A stretch of DNA of 64,000 nucleotides, from the NCBI RefSeq assembly GCF_022664465.1, contig NZ_JAKREV010000003.1, positions 124,001 through 188,000 on the forward strand, in the 5' to 3' direction. The position numbers and the translations under genes are program-made. Source of the stretch: Sphingomonas hankookensis (GTDB lineage: Bacteria > Pseudomonadota > Alphaproteobacteria > Sphingomonadales > Sphingomonadaceae). The notes under the pieces were generated by a model, which was given only the letters and a program-made list of their open reading frames with translations, was not told where the DNA came from and ran no database searches. Of this stretch, positions 28,349 through 39,643 are shown one piece after another (position 1 is the first letter of the stretch; the number at the start of each line of letters is the position of its first letter).

Positions 28349-30396
28349 GCCGCTTGCTCCAGAGTGGGGTGGGCACCGGCCAGCGTCACGCGGAAGCGGG
28401 TGCCGCGTCCCGGCTGGCTGTCGACCTCGATCTGTCCGCCCATTGCCACCGCCAGCTGGCGCGCCTCGAACGCGCCGATGCCGAAGCCGGTCGGCTTGGA
28501 CGACACGAACGGGCGGAACAGGTTATCGCGGACGAACTGCTGGGTCATGCCGCATCCGGTGTCGATGACGTCGATCGTCGCCCGGTCGCCGGTACTGCCC
28601 AAGACGATCCGGACCGGATCGGCGCCCCCGGCGTCGAGCGCGTTGTGGACGAGGTGGTCGAGCACCTGTTGCAGCCGTGCCGGATCGGCGGCGGCGTAGC
28701 GCGTCGTGTCGCCTTCGACCACCACCGCCCCGCGGGCACGGAAGCGTGCGGCGGACTGGGCGGCGATCGTCGCCAACGCGACGGCGCGCAGTGCTTCGCC
28801 GCGCGGCGGCTCGCGTTCGGACAGGCGGGCGAGCAGGTCGGTCATGCGCGTGGCCGATTCATTGAGGGTCGCGACCATGTCGGCGCGAAATTCGGGATTG
28901 TCAGCATGGCGCGGGGCGTTGCGCGCGACGAGGCTGAGCTGGCTCACGATGTTCTTCACGTCGTGCAGGATGAAGGCGAAGCGACGGTTGAATTCGTCGA
29001 ACCGCCCGGCCTCCGCCAGCGCCGACTGTGCGCGCTCCTCGGCCAGATAGCTCGCCACCTGTCGCCCGGCGATGCGCAGCAGGTCGAAATCCTCCCAGTC
29101 GAGCGCACGCGCCAGGATCGGCCGCGCCAGCAGGATTGCCCCCATCAACCGCCCGAGATGCGGCAGCGGCACGATCACCCACGCATCGGGATGGGCGAGG
29201 ATGGCATCGGGCACCGCCGCCCGATCGGGATCGTCGGGGCGCTCGCGCAGCACATCGAGTTCGAGGATGCGCCCGGTCGCGTGGAGATAGGCGGCGAGGC
29301 GCACCGCTTCGTCGCCGGTGGGCAGCGTATCACCCTGCCAGCACCACGACGCCTGTACCGCCAGCGTATCGCCATCGGCGACCAGCAGCAGCCCGGCGGG
29401 TGCGTCGATCAGGTCACCGATCGCCTTTACCAATCGTTCGTCGAGCGGCGCGCCGCCCTTGGGCTCGCCCAGCGTCTCGGTAAAGCGCACCCATTCGGCG
29501 CGATAGTCGTAGCGGTGGCGGAACAGGTGCTTGACCAGCTTCACCTTGATCCACGCGCGCAGCCAGCCCGACGAGGCGGCGGTCAGCATCGCAACGGTCG
29601 ACCCGAACACGAACGCGGTCTGCGCCATCCGGGCATAGGTGCCGCCCAACGCCTCGATCAGGCTGGTCGCCATGATCGTGATCGCGAAATAGGCAATCAG
29701 CCCGAGCAGCGAGAGCGTGTGGAAGGTCGCGGTGCGCGAGAATTGCACGCCGCCATCGCCCGGCCGCGACAGCGCCAGCGCGACCAGCAATGCGATGCCG
29801 GCGACCGCAACGCCGCGCGCCGCCACCAGCTCGACCGGGGCGCCGCCCATCAGATAGGTCGCGATGCAGCTGTTGATATCGATCAGCCAGAACGCCCCGG
29901 CGGCGACCAGCACCATCCGCGTCGCCGCCGAGGTAGCCGCCGAAAACAGCCCATGGAGCAGCAGCAGCGCGCCCAGAGCGGCCAGCGCGCCCAGCATCGT
30001 CGCCGCATCGCGGATCACCGCCGCCCCCACCGGATCGCGCGCCGCGACCGATGCGAAGTCGAGCAGCAATTGCGCGACGTCGACCGCGGCGACCGCGCCA
30101 TAGGCCAGCGCCCGCCCGAACGCCTCGCGCCCCGGAGTTCCCATCCGCCGCTGGATCGCGAACAGCAGCACCAGCCAGCCAAGCGTGCGAAGCCCGGCGA
30201 GCAGGTGCGTCGCCGCATGCCCCTCCCCCGTGCCGGCGACCGACAATGCCCAGAGCGCCGTGATGGCCAGCGCGACCGACAGCCAGCGCCGCGGCAGGGC
30301 ACCGTCGGCCGCCCCGCGCTGCCGCGTCCAGACCGCCAGCGCGCCGAGCATCAGCGCGGCGATGGCGTGGCCCCAGACGATGACGCCGGTCAGCAT
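28345..30396 (-). CDS. prsK: membrane histidine kinase PrsK
   Basis: 683 aa. The N-terminal half has about eight hydrophobic helices (1-280), then a GAF-like domain (about 310-460) and an atypical kinase core. The phospho-acceptor region is RRFAFILHDVKNIVSQLSLV near 478, and the ATPase part ends FRPFVSSKPTGFGIGAFEAR near 640. This arrangement and HDVKN fit the XrtA/PEP-CTERM kinase PrsK (TIGR02916). It is cognate to PrsR and starts 4 bases after the sugar transferase stop. The stimulus is unknown. Confidence 0.92.
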
Positions 30397-30400
30397 CGCA

Positions 30401-31789
30401 TCAGCGCGCCCCGCCCGACCAGATCACGACGCGGATCGTCTGCAGCAGGATGAGCAGGTCGAGGAAGGGCGAGTAGTTCTTGGCGTAATAGAGGTCGTAT
30501 TCGAGCTTCTGCCGCGCATCGTCGATCGACGCGCCATAGGGGTAGTTGATCTGCGCCCAGCCGGTGATGCCCGGCTTCACCATGTGGCGTTCGGCGTAAT
30601 AGGGTAGTTTCTCCTCCAGCGCCGACACGAATTCAGGGCGTTCGGGGCGGGGGCCGACGAAGCTCATCTCACCGATCAGCACGCTCCAGCATTGCGGCAG
30701 CTCGTCGATCCGCGTCTTGCGCAGGAAACGGCCGATGCGGGTGATGCGCGGATCGTTCTTTTCGGCCCAGACGGCGGAGCCCGCCGCTTCGGCATCGGTG
30801 CGCATCGAGCGGAGCTTCGGAATCTCGAAGCCGTTGCTGTAGAGCCCGACGCGGCGCTGGCGGTAGAAGGCCGGTCCGCGGCTGTCGAGCTTCACTGCGG
30901 CCGCCGCCAGCACGATCACCGGCAGCGTCAGCGCCAGCAGCAACAGACTGGCGGCGATGTCGAACATCCGCTTGAAGATGCTGGAGAACATCCGCCCCGA
31001 CGAAAAGCCGTCGGAAAAGATCAGCCATGACGGATTGACGCTGTCGAGGTCGACGCGCCCCGTTTCGCGTTCGAGGAAGGTCGAGATTTCGTTGACGTGG
31101 ACGCCGGTCGTGCGGATGCGCAGCAGGTCCTTGAGCGGCAGCGCGTTGCGCCGCTCCTCCAGCGCCAGCACGACTTCGGACGCACCGAGCAGCACGACAT
31201 GGTCGGCGAGGTTGTAGATCGCGTCGCGGGCGATCGCTTCGGGGATCACCCGGTTCGCCTCGCTCATCGCGATATAGCCGACGACGACGAAGCCGGCGCC
31301 GGGGCGCTGGCCCAGATCCTTCAGCCGCTGTGCCCGCGGGCCGGCACCCAGCACGATCACCCGCCGCTTGAACGCCTGTCCGCCCAGCAGCGCACCGGTC
31401 AGGATGCGCAGCACCAGCAGCAGCACCGTCGCAAAGCCCATCGCGTAGAGCAGGTTGGAACGCCAGAAGGTGATCGCCGGCGTCAGGAAGAAGAGGACGG
31501 CGAGGAAGATCACGCCGAGCGAGATCGCCACCAGCAGACGCGCCGCGGCGAAGCGGATCGATTGAAGCGATTCGGTGCCGTACACCCCGACCGCCACCAT
31601 CGCGACCTCGAGGCTGAGGGCGAAGCTCAGCAATTGCGGGATGCGCGTGTGGATCGGTTCCACCGCCATGTCGATCTGCATCGCCCGCGTGATCCAGCCG
31701 AGTTCGGCCGCGACCAGCAGGGCAATGACGTCGAGCAGGCCGAGCAACAGCACGGCATGCGGTATGTAGTGCTTGAACAGCCGAATCAT
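30401..31789 (-). CDS. XrtA-system sugar transferase (TIGR03013-like)
   Basis: 462 aa from [11 protein letters not shown]. An undecaprenyl-phosphate sugar phosphotransferase that starts a lipid-linked polysaccharide repeat at the inner membrane. Four N-terminal helices, a Rossmann-like middle ([13 protein letters not shown] near 140) and the catalytic bacterial sugar transferase domain from about 265: [19 protein letters not shown]-type [38 protein letters not shown] and [16 protein letters not shown]. It leads the leftward operon with prsK, prsR and the TPR protein, tying the regulators to exopolysaccharide. Confidence 0.94.
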   Translation of the reverse strand: MIRLFKHYIPHAVLLLGLLDVIALLVAAELGWITRAMQIDMAVEPIHTRIPQLLSFALSLEVAMVAVGVYGTESLQSIRFAAARLLVAISLGVIFLAVLFFLTPAITFWRSNLLYAMGFATVLLLVLRILTGALLGGQAFKRRVIVLGAGPRAQRLKDLGQRPGAGFVVVGYIAMSEANRVIPEAIARDAIYNLADHVVLLGASEVVLALEERRNALPLKDLLRIRTTGVHVNEISTFLERETGRVDLDSVNPSWLIFSDGFSSGRMFSSIFKRMFDIAASLLLLALTLPVIVLAAAAVKLDSRGPAFYRQRRVGLYSNGFEIPKLRSMRTDAEAAGSAVWAEKNDPRITRIGRFLRKTRIDELPQCWSVLIGEMSFVGPRPERPEFVSALEEKLPYYAERHMVKPGITGWAQINYPYGASIDDARQKLEYDLYYAKNYSPFLDLLILLQTIRVVIWSGGAR

Positions 31790-32019
31790 CGCGGCAATCC
31801 CGATACAGGTGTAAGGCTCTCCGACACCCACCCGCTATGGCGGCAAAGCGCAAAGAAATACTGAACGGCGGCGCAACACGTCATCGGCCTGTTGTCGCAT
31901 CGCCACAGTCGTTACCGCGGCGGTCATCAGCGGCTGTTCAGGCGCGGTCGGGCGCACGAATCCCTCTTTCCTTCGCCATCGACCCGCCTACGCTGTCGTC
32001 AACCAGTGGAGTGGGTGTG

Positions 32020-33483
32020 ATGCGGGTACGGTTGGGTGCGGCGTTGGGCGTATTGGCGATGCTGTCGGCATGTGGCGGCGGGGGCAGCGACGGCAGCGTG
32101 ACCGGCGGCACGCCGGCACCGACGCCGGTGCCGACCGCCACTCCCACCCCGACGCCCACGACCAGCGCGACCTGTTCGTTGCGCGCGCGGCAGGACTGGG
32201 CATTGGCACAGCTGCGCGAATGGTATCTCTTCCCCGAAACGCTGCCCGCCAGCCTCGACCCGACGCCCTATACGACGGTCGATGCCTATATCGACGCGCT
32301 GACCGCGACCGCGCGGGGCCAGCGCAAGGACCGGTACTTCACCTATCTGACGTCGATCGCGGAAGAGAATGCCTATTACAACTCGGGCGCGACCGCCGGG
32401 TTCGGCACGCGCTTCGCGCTCGATTCGACCGGGCGACGGCTGCTGATCACCGAATCGTTCGAAGGGGCGCCGGCACTCGCCGCCGGGATCGATCGCGGGA
32501 CGGAGATCCTGCAGATCGGTACCTCGACCAGCAACCTGCGCAATGTGTCGGCGATCGTCGACGCCGAGGGGGTCGCAGGCCTCAACACCGCGCTCGGCCC
32601 CGATACGCCGGGCACGGCGCGGGTGTTCCAGTTCCGCACGATCGCGGGCGAGACGAAGACCGCGACGGTGACCAAGACCGACTTCTCGCTGTTGCCGGTG
32701 TCGACCCGCTATGGCGCCAAGGTGCTGACCGACGGCGCGAAGAAGGTCGGTTACATCAACCTGCGCACCTTCATCGATTCGGCGAGGACCCCGCTCACCA
32801 ACGCCTTCGCCGATTTCCGGGCGCAGGGCATCAACGAGTTCATCATCGATTTCCGCTACAACGGCGGCGGACTGATCTCGATCGCCGACCTGATGGGCGA
32901 CCTGTTGGGCGGCGGCAAGTCGACCAGCCAGGTATATAGCTACACCACCTTCCGACCGGAAAAGTCGTCGGAGAACGAGGTCAAATATTTCGCCCCGACC
33001 GCGCAGTCGGTGACCCCGACCAAGATCGCCTTTATCGGCACCGGGCGTACCGCATCGGCCAGCGAACTCGTGATCAACGCGTTCGTACCATATCTCGGCA
33101 CCAACATGGCGCTGGTCGGCACCAACACCTATGGCAAGCCGGTCGGGCAGATTCCGCTCGACCGCGCGGCCTGCGACGATCGCCTGCGCGTCGTGGCGCT
33201 GGCGGTGCAGAACTCGGCACGATCGGCGGCCTATTATGATGGCCTTGCAGCGACGGTGCCCAACACCTGCCAGGCGAGCGACGACATCAGCTATCCGCTG
33301 GGCGACAATCGCGAACAGTCGGTCGCCCGCGCGCTCGACTTCCTCGCCGGGCGCTCGTGCAGCCGGATCAGCGGGTCGGCGGGCACGGCGGCGCAGAATG
33401 CCCGCGCCCGGTTCGACGAACGCACGCTGCTGACCCCCGCCAGTCCGTCGACCGCGCAGCGCGAGGTGCCGGGGTTGTTCTGA
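32020..33483 (+). CDS. S41-family protease, lipoprotein
   Basis: 487 aa from MRVRLGAALG, with GGAG 8 bases upstream. The lipoprotein signal VLAMLSACGGGG implies lipidation at Cys19. A Pro/Thr-rich linker (about 30-50) follows, then a PDZ-like region (about 140-215) and the peptidase S41 (C-terminal processing protease) domain. The expected nucleophile is in GRTASASELVINAF near 348 and the Lys in NTYGKPVGQIP near 375. Four Cys in the C-terminal part (CDD, NTCQA, RSCS) could form disulfides. Probably acts in the periplasm on envelope proteins. It is divergent from the sugar transferase operon. Confidence 0.92.
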   Translation: MRVRLGAALGVLAMLSACGGGGSDGSVTGGTPAPTPVPTATPTPTPTTSATCSLRARQDWALAQLREWYLFPETLPASLDPTPYTTVDAYIDALTATARGQRKDRYFTYLTSIAEENAYYNSGATAGFGTRFALDSTGRRLLITESFEGAPALAAGIDRGTEILQIGTSTSNLRNVSAIVDAEGVAGLNTALGPDTPGTARVFQFRTIAGETKTATVTKTDFSLLPVSTRYGAKVLTDGAKKVGYINLRTFIDSARTPLTNAFADFRAQGINEFIIDFRYNGGGLISIADLMGDLLGGGKSTSQVYSYTTFRPEKSSENEVKYFAPTAQSVTPTKIAFIGTGRTASASELVINAFVPYLGTNMALVGTNTYGKPVGQIPLDRAACDDRLRVVALAVQNSARSAAYYDGLAATVPNTCQASDDISYPLGDNREQSVARALDFLAGRSCSRISGSAGTAAQNARARFDERTLLTPASPSTAQREVPGLF

Positions 33484-33526
33484 CCCCGGCGCGTCGGCTA
33501 CCCCCCGCGTCCGAAGGGGATGCGGG

Positions 33527-33829
33527 ATGGACGACGACTATATCTATGACGAGGCGAGCGGCGAGTGGGTGCCGGCGTCGCAGGTCGCCGCCGCCCCGGC
33601 CGCCGACGACGGCGTCGTCGTGCGCGATGCGGTGGGCAATGTGCTAGCCGATGGCGATCAGGTGACGCTGATCAAGGACCTGACCGTCAAGGGCGCGGGG
33701 CAGACGCTGAAGCGCGGGACCCTCATCAAGTCGATCCGGCTGACCGGCGACGATCAGGAGGTCGACTGCAAGTTCGACGGGATCAAGGGCCTCGTCCTGC
33801 GCGCCGAGTTCGTGCGCAAGCGGACATGA
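33527..33829 (+). CDS. PhnA/YjdM-family protein without the zinc ribbon
   Basis: 100 aa. The C-terminal 70 residues are a clear PhnA domain: VVRDAVGNVLADGDQVTLIK, VKGAGQTLKRGTLIKSIRL and KFDGIKGLVLRAEFVRK. In E. coli YjdM the N-terminus is a CxxC zinc ribbon. Here that part (YDEASGEWVPASQ) has no cysteine, so metal binding is lost. Despite the name, no role in phosphonate use is established for YjdM. Its stop overlaps the ung start (ATGA). Confidence 0.9.
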   Translation: MDDDYIYDEASGEWVPASQVAAAPAADDGVVVRDAVGNVLADGDQVTLIKDLTVKGAGQTLKRGTLIKSIRLTGDDQEVDCKFDGIKGLVLRAEFVRKRT

Positions 33830-34557
33830 TCCCGGCGGCGATCGACCCGAGCTGGGCACCGGCGCTCGGCCCCGTCTTCGACAGTCCGGGGATGGCGGGC
33901 CTGCGCGACTATCTGAAGGCGGAGAAGGCGGCGGGGAAGCGTATCCTGCCGCACAGCGCCGACTGGTTCACCGCGCTCAAGCTGACCCCGCTGGACCGGG
34001 TGCGGGTCGTGATCCTCGGGCAGGACCCGTATCACGGGCCGGGACAGGCGCATGGGCTGTCCTTCTCGGTCCGGCCGGTGGTGCCGGTGCCACCATCGCT
34101 GCGCAATATCTACAAGGAACTGCACAGCGACCTGGGGATCGCGCCGCCTGCCCATGGCTTTCTGGAGCATTGGGCGCGACAGGGGGTGTTGTTGCTGAAC
34201 GCGGTGCTGACCGTCGAGCAGGGCCGCGCCGCCGCGCATGCCGGACGGGGATGGGAGGCGCTGACCGACGCGGTCGTCCATGCCGTGGCCGAACAAGGGC
34301 CGCCGTCGGTCTTCCTGCTATGGGGATCGCATGCGCAGAAGAAGGCCGCCTTTGTCCGGGACGTCTCCGTCGGCGGGCGGCATCTGGTGCTGAAGAGCCG
34401 CCACCCCTCCCCCCTGTCGGCGCATAGCGGCTGGTTCGGCAGCCGGCCGTTCAGCCAGGCGAACGCGTTCCTTGCCGCACAGGGACGCGGGGAGATCGAC
34501 TGGGCGATCCCGCCACTCGATACGCAGACGGAACCATCGGGGGCCCCAAGCGATTGA
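33826..34557 (+). CDS. ung: uracil-DNA glycosylase, family 1
   Basis: 243 aa from the ATG overlapping the PhnA stop. Excises uracil from DNA as the first step of base excision repair. Motifs: water-activating GQDPYHGPGQAHGLSFS near 65, LLLNAVLTVEQG near 125 (uracil binding Asn), LLWGSHAQKKA near 165 and the minor-groove loop SRHPSPLSAHSGWFGS near 187. The C-terminal tail is about 20 residues longer than the domain. Confidence 0.97.
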   Translation: MIPAAIDPSWAPALGPVFDSPGMAGLRDYLKAEKAAGKRILPHSADWFTALKLTPLDRVRVVILGQDPYHGPGQAHGLSFSVRPVVPVPPSLRNIYKELHSDLGIAPPAHGFLEHWARQGVLLLNAVLTVEQGRAAAHAGRGWEALTDAVVHAVAEQGPPSVFLLWGSHAQKKAAFVRDVSVGGRHLVLKSRHPSPLSAHSGWFGSRPFSQANAFLAAQGRGEIDWAIPPLDTQTEPSGAPSD

Positions 34558-34601
34558 ACCCGCTTGTCCGCCACAGGGGCGGGATCAAAGAGGGAATTGC
34601 C

Positions 34602-34880
34602 ATGAAGACGATGATGACGGCGACCGGCCTGGCCGCGCTGATGCTGCTGGGTGCGTGCGGTGGCAATGCCGACGACAAGGCCGCCGACAATATCGAGGCG
34701 ATGACCGAAAACCGCGCCGACGCGCTGGAAGACCAAGCCGACCTGACCAGCAACGAGCAGGTCGAGGATTCGCTGGAAGCGCAGGCCGAAAACGTCCGCG
34801 ACATGGGCGAGGACGCCGCCGACAAGGCCGACGACACCGACAATGCGATGGTCGAACAGGCCGTGAAGAACGCGATGTAA
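34602..34880 (+). CDS. small acidic lipoprotein of unknown function
   Basis: 92 aa with GAGGGA upstream of the ATG. The lipoprotein signal peptide LAALMLLGACGG gives lipidation at Cys19. The mature part is about 70 residues, strongly acidic, with heptad-like spacing (NIEAMTENRADALEDQADLT...), probably a helical or coiled-coil rod. No domain recognised. A good terminator follows. Confidence 0.8.
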   Translation: MKTMMTATGLAALMLLGACGGNADDKAADNIEAMTENRADALEDQADLTSNEQVEDSLEAQAENVRDMGEDAADKADDTDNAMVEQAVKNAM

Positions 34881-34907
34881 TTCGCCACGCGGCATAGTCG
34901 GACCGAA

Positions 34908-34941
34908 GGGGGCGCTGCGGAGACCGCGGCGCCCTTTTTTG
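34908..34941 (+). terminator. rho-independent terminator
   Basis: Stem GGGCGCTGCGG / CCGCGGCGCCC with an AGA loop (one mismatch) followed by TTTTTT. Ends the phnA-like, ung and lipoprotein stretch. Confidence 0.9.
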
Positions 34942-34970
34942 CGTCTGGGTGATCGATCAGCCTCCATCCC

Positions 34971-35057
34971 GTCGCCCCGGACTTGATCCGGGGTCCCGCT
35001 TCGTATCCACCGCGGCAGAAGAGGAAGCGGGACCCCGGGTCGAGCCCGGGTGACGAG
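34971..35057. repeat. R2 element
   Basis: Inverted element: CCGGACTTGATCCGGGGTCC then CGCTTC on the left and GAAGCGGGACCCCGGGTCGA then GCCCGGGTGACG on the right. A related copy is at 40819-40914, and half a copy is near 1121. Confidence 0.8.
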
Positions 35058-35085
35058 GGGGAATGGCGCTTTACCCGCACGGAAC

Positions 35086-35171
35086 CGTCACCCCAGCGCA
35101 GGCTGGGGTCTCACGCGGCTCTTGCAGTACGCCATTACCGGGAAATCCCAGCCTTCGCCGGGATAACGTCG
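35086..35171. repeat. R1 element next to an R2 element
   Basis: GTCACCCCAGCGCAGGCTGG opens; AATCCCAGCCTTCGCCGGGA then TAACGTC closes with one decayed stem base. It lies 28 bases from the R2 element, making a composite block between two convergent genes. Confidence 0.8.
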
Positions 35172-35235
35172 GGGACGATGGGGATCGACGACCGGCTGGT
35201 CCGCCACTCCCTTTCGCGTCCAAAGTTCACTAAGT

Positions 35236-36150
35236 TCACACTCGTCGCGCTTTGCGGCGCGCGCGCCGGTTCGGCTGGGGTTTGGGGCGGGGCACGACGA
35301 TGCCGCGCTTGGCCAGTTCCAGCTCGACCTCGAACGCTTCGCCCAAGGGGCCGGGTTCGCCGATATAGATATCGTCCTGCGCCGCCAGCGCGGCGGCCAG
35401 GGCGTCGTGGAGCGGCGGTTCGGGCTGCTTGACCACAGGCGCGGGTTCGGCGCGGCGATCGGGGTCGAGCCAGCCGGGCAGGCGGCCGTCGCCCAGATCG
35501 GCGACCTCGATCGCGACGTCGAGATCGGCGGGGGCCATCAGTTTTTCGGGTTCGGCGGGCGCAACGGGGGAAAGTGCGTCGAGCGCCTCCGCCACGCTGG
35601 GCGTCGGTGTGGGGATCGGCGCCTCCGCGTCGTTGCGTCCCGCCCGGCGGCGCTGCTGCCTGCCGTAGCGATCGGGATAATGGGCGGCGAGCAGGAACAT
35701 CAGCATCCGGTCGCCGGGGCGATGCCGCGACCCGATGCGCCGCCCATCGGCGTCGAGCACGGGTTCGACGGTACCGTTGATCGCGCGGTCGAACGCGACG
35801 TCGACCAGCATCCCCACCGCCTGCGCCACCGCCGCATCCCATGCGCGCGCGAACGCCTCGCCACCGGGCGAGCGGCGCAGGCGATAGGCGCTGCTGGTCG
35901 ACATGCGGACACCGCGCGCCGCTTCGGCGACCGACCCGCCATCGGCGAGCGCTTCGATAAAGTCGCGTTGCTTGGCTTCGGACCAGCCGTCGCTGCGCGG
36001 TTTGCGCAGCACCGGGACCCATTGATAGGCGGCCGGATCATAGCCGTTGGCGTCGAGATAGGGGGTTTCCGACGGCACGGTCAGGTTCGAGGGGTCGAGC
36101 GCCGGGATGGGCGCGGGCGAATGCTCCGGGAGCGGGGTGTGATTGCGCAT
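35236..36150 (-). CDS. helix-turn-helix protein of unknown function
   Basis: 304 aa. Residues about 55-110 look like a helix-turn-helix (WSEAKQRDFIEALADGGSVA then EAARGVRMSTSSAYRLRR), similar to small-terminase or homeodomain-like folds. Residues 110-165 hold AVGMLVDVAFDRAINGTVEP and AAHYPDRYGR. The rest is Pro/Ala-rich and low complexity, ending in a basic tail (NRRARRKARRV). It may be a DNA-binding protein; no phage neighbours support a terminase. It is divergent from yefM with about 90 bases between starts. Confidence 0.75.
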   Translation of the reverse strand: MRNHTPLPEHSPAPIPALDPSNLTVPSETPYLDANGYDPAAYQWVPVLRKPRSDGWSEAKQRDFIEALADGGSVAEAARGVRMSTSSAYRLRRSPGGEAFARAWDAAVAQAVGMLVDVAFDRAINGTVEPVLDADGRRIGSRHRPGDRMLMFLLAAHYPDRYGRQQRRRAGRNDAEAPIPTPTPSVAEALDALSPVAPAEPEKLMAPADLDVAIEVADLGDGRLPGWLDPDRRAEPAPVVKQPEPPLHDALAAALAAQDDIYIGEPGPLGEAFEVELELAKRGIVVPRPKPQPNRRARRKARRV

Positions 36151-36211
36151 GGGCGGGAGGGGAACATATTGGGAACTTGTAGGACAGTGGTTTTTGGGGC
36201 GCCCCTTGTGT

Positions 36212-36233
36212 TCTGTACAATGTTCCGTACATT
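36212..36233 (+). promoter_or_regulatory. likely YefM-YoeB operator
   Basis: TGTACA at 36214-36219 and CGTACA at 36226-36231, centres 12 bases apart, ending 8 bases before the yefM ATG. E. coli YefM binds paired TGTACA core hexamers with the same 12-base spacing, so this is the probable autorepression site. Binding itself is inferred. Confidence 0.65.
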
Positions 36234-36239
36234 CGATTC

Positions 36240-36485
36240 ATGGAATCGATCAGCTTCACCGAGTCTCGCGCCAATCTGAAATCGGTCATGGACCGGGTCG
36301 TCGCCGACCGGGTGCCGGTGGCGATCACCCGTCAGCGTGGCGAGGGGGTCGTGATGATCTCGGCGAGCGAATGGGCGTCGATCGAGGAAACGCTGTATCT
36401 GTTGCGGTCGCCCAAGAATGCGGAGCGGTTGCTGGAGGCGGTGCGCGGGTTCGAGCAGGGTGACGAAGGCGTGCCCTTCCCGTGA
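36240..36485 (+). CDS. yefM: type II antitoxin, Phd/YefM family
   Basis: 81 aa. The N-terminal Phd/YefM DNA-binding domain reads SISFTESRANLKSVMDRVVA then RVPVAITRQRGEGVVMISAS near 25-45. The C-terminal part (ETLYLLRSPKNAERLLEAVR) should wrap the YoeB toxin. It represses its own operon with the toxin as co-repressor, through the TGTACA sites just upstream. Its stop overlaps the GTG of the toxin. Confidence 0.94.
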   Translation: MESISFTESRANLKSVMDRVVADRVPVAITRQRGEGVVMISASEWASIEETLYLLRSPKNAERLLEAVRGFEQGDEGVPFP

Positions 36486-36748
36486 AGGTCGCGTTCTGGC
36501 CGACGGCTTGGGACGATTACCGATATTGGCAGGCGAACGATGCCAAGATGGTCGACAAGATCAACGGGCTGATCGAGGAATGCCGGCGGCATCCGTTCAA
36601 GGGCACGGGCAAGCCGGAGCCGTTGGGCGGCAACCTGTCAGGCTGGTGGTCGCGGCGGATCAGCCATGAGCATCGGTTGGTGTATCGGGTGACAGGGGTT
36701 GGTGCCGAGCAGGCGGTGCAGATCGCGCAGTGCCGGTATCATTATTGA
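36482..36748 (+). CDS. yoeB: type II toxin, YoeB family mRNA interferase
   Basis: 88 aa, GTG start, four-base overlap (GTGA) with yefM. YoeB is a RelE-fold, ribosome-dependent endoribonuclease that cuts mRNA at the A site and is neutralised by YefM. The key residues of E. coli YoeB are at matching places: Glu46, Arg65 and the C-terminal His-Tyr (His87, Tyr88). WWSRRISHEHRLVYRV is the family signature. All catalytic residues are intact, so the toxin is probably active. Confidence 0.95.
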   Translation: MKVAFWPTAWDDYRYWQANDAKMVDKINGLIEECRRHPFKGTGKPEPLGGNLSGWWSRRISHEHRLVYRVTGVGAEQAVQIAQCRYHY

Positions 36749-36815
36749 CACCACAGGCGTCAATTCATTTTGCGATCGTATCGATTTCGCGAAATCTGAT
36801 CAATCCGACTTATGA

Positions 36816-37406
36816 CTACTGACCAATTTGCTGCACAACAAAAGCACCTATTATCTTTTGCTGGGCACCGGACAAGCACCAACCCCATGCTAACGCAAAG
36901 ACCGAGAGTTCGGCGAGCGAAACCCCATGCTCCTTACCATCCTCAGATTTTGTCTTCCCCCACGTGGCCGCTATCCTTTCAGTAGCCGGCTGTGAACAAA
37001 TAGCGATATAGATCAGAAAAACCGACCAGTACGCGATATCTAGCAACGATCCACTGTAACTTCTGTCAGCATAACGTGTACTTTTTATCAACGGTTCGGC
37101 CGCAATCTGCGCGAAAATTAGCATGCACGCTGAAGCCAGTACTAGCGCGGTCGAAAACCCTCCAACCACCGTCTTTCTAAATATCGGCCTACATAACGTA
37201 GCAGTCACTGATGCCCCGGTTACCAACAAAGCTAGGGGAATGCTTGCAGATGATGCAGAGTATTTGAACCCGCCTCCCGAGGGCGGGACAACAGAACCCC
37301 ATGCAGCCAAACCGATAGCCAGACCTATCGATATGCACTGGGCAAAAATTGCAGCTGGTTGGCGCTCCCAGTCCTGCTTCATTCGGTTTAGCAAAGAATC
37401 AGCCAT
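36816..37406 (-). CDS. orphan membrane protein, AT-richer than its surroundings
   Basis: 196 aa with about four hydrophobic helices (about 20-36, 52-70, 82-104, 125-140) and one near the C-terminus. No family recognised. Base and codon use (AAT, TTT, TTA, ATA, AAA) differ sharply from the flanking GC-rich genes, suggesting transfer. It lies downstream of the yefM-yoeB pair in the opposite direction, so an immunity or defence-linked role is possible but unsupported. Confidence 0.7.
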   Translation of the reverse strand: MADSLLNRMKQDWERQPAAIFAQCISIGLAIGLAAWGSVVPPSGGGFKYSASSASIPLALLVTGASVTATLCRPIFRKTVVGGFSTALVLASACMLIFAQIAAEPLIKSTRYADRSYSGSLLDIAYWSVFLIYIAICSQPATERIAATWGKTKSEDGKEHGVSLAELSVFALAWGWCLSGAQQKIIGAFVVQQIGQ

Positions 37407-37487
37407 TTACCGATTATGCGACCCAGCTATCGGCGCGTAAACATTGTTCAAACTCCTCCCTGCGTAGCGGGGAGGAGTTGGGTCACC

Positions 37488-39508
<2,021 letters not shown>

Positions 39509-39565
39509 GAGGCCGTTGTAGGCGGGTTGGGGGTGGGCGTCAAAGTGTTGGTGGAGGCCGGCCGC

Positions 39566-39643
39566 GCAGGCGGGGGTCCAGGGGCACGAGCGCAGGCGGT
39601 GGTTCTGCTGGGCTCTGGACCCCCGCCTGCGCGGGGGTACGGT
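39566..39643. repeat. R5-like inverted repeat
   Basis: GCAGGCGGGGGTCCAGGG and CTCTGGACCCCCGCCTGC form a long inverted pair around a 35-base spacer, then GCGGGGGTACGG. It resembles the R5 elements at 55648 and 57613 and fills the space before the dinB 3' end. Confidence 0.7.

Noticed and set aside
28354..30453. 699-codon frame on the plus strand over prsK
   Set aside because: Shadow frame; prsK has clear kinase motifs and operon overlaps.
33527..33829. Phosphonate utilisation gene
   Set aside because: PhnA/YjdM is not shown to act on phosphonates and no phn genes are near.
35236..36150. Phage terminase small subunit
   Set aside because: Only a weak HTH similarity; no large terminase, portal or other phage gene nearby.
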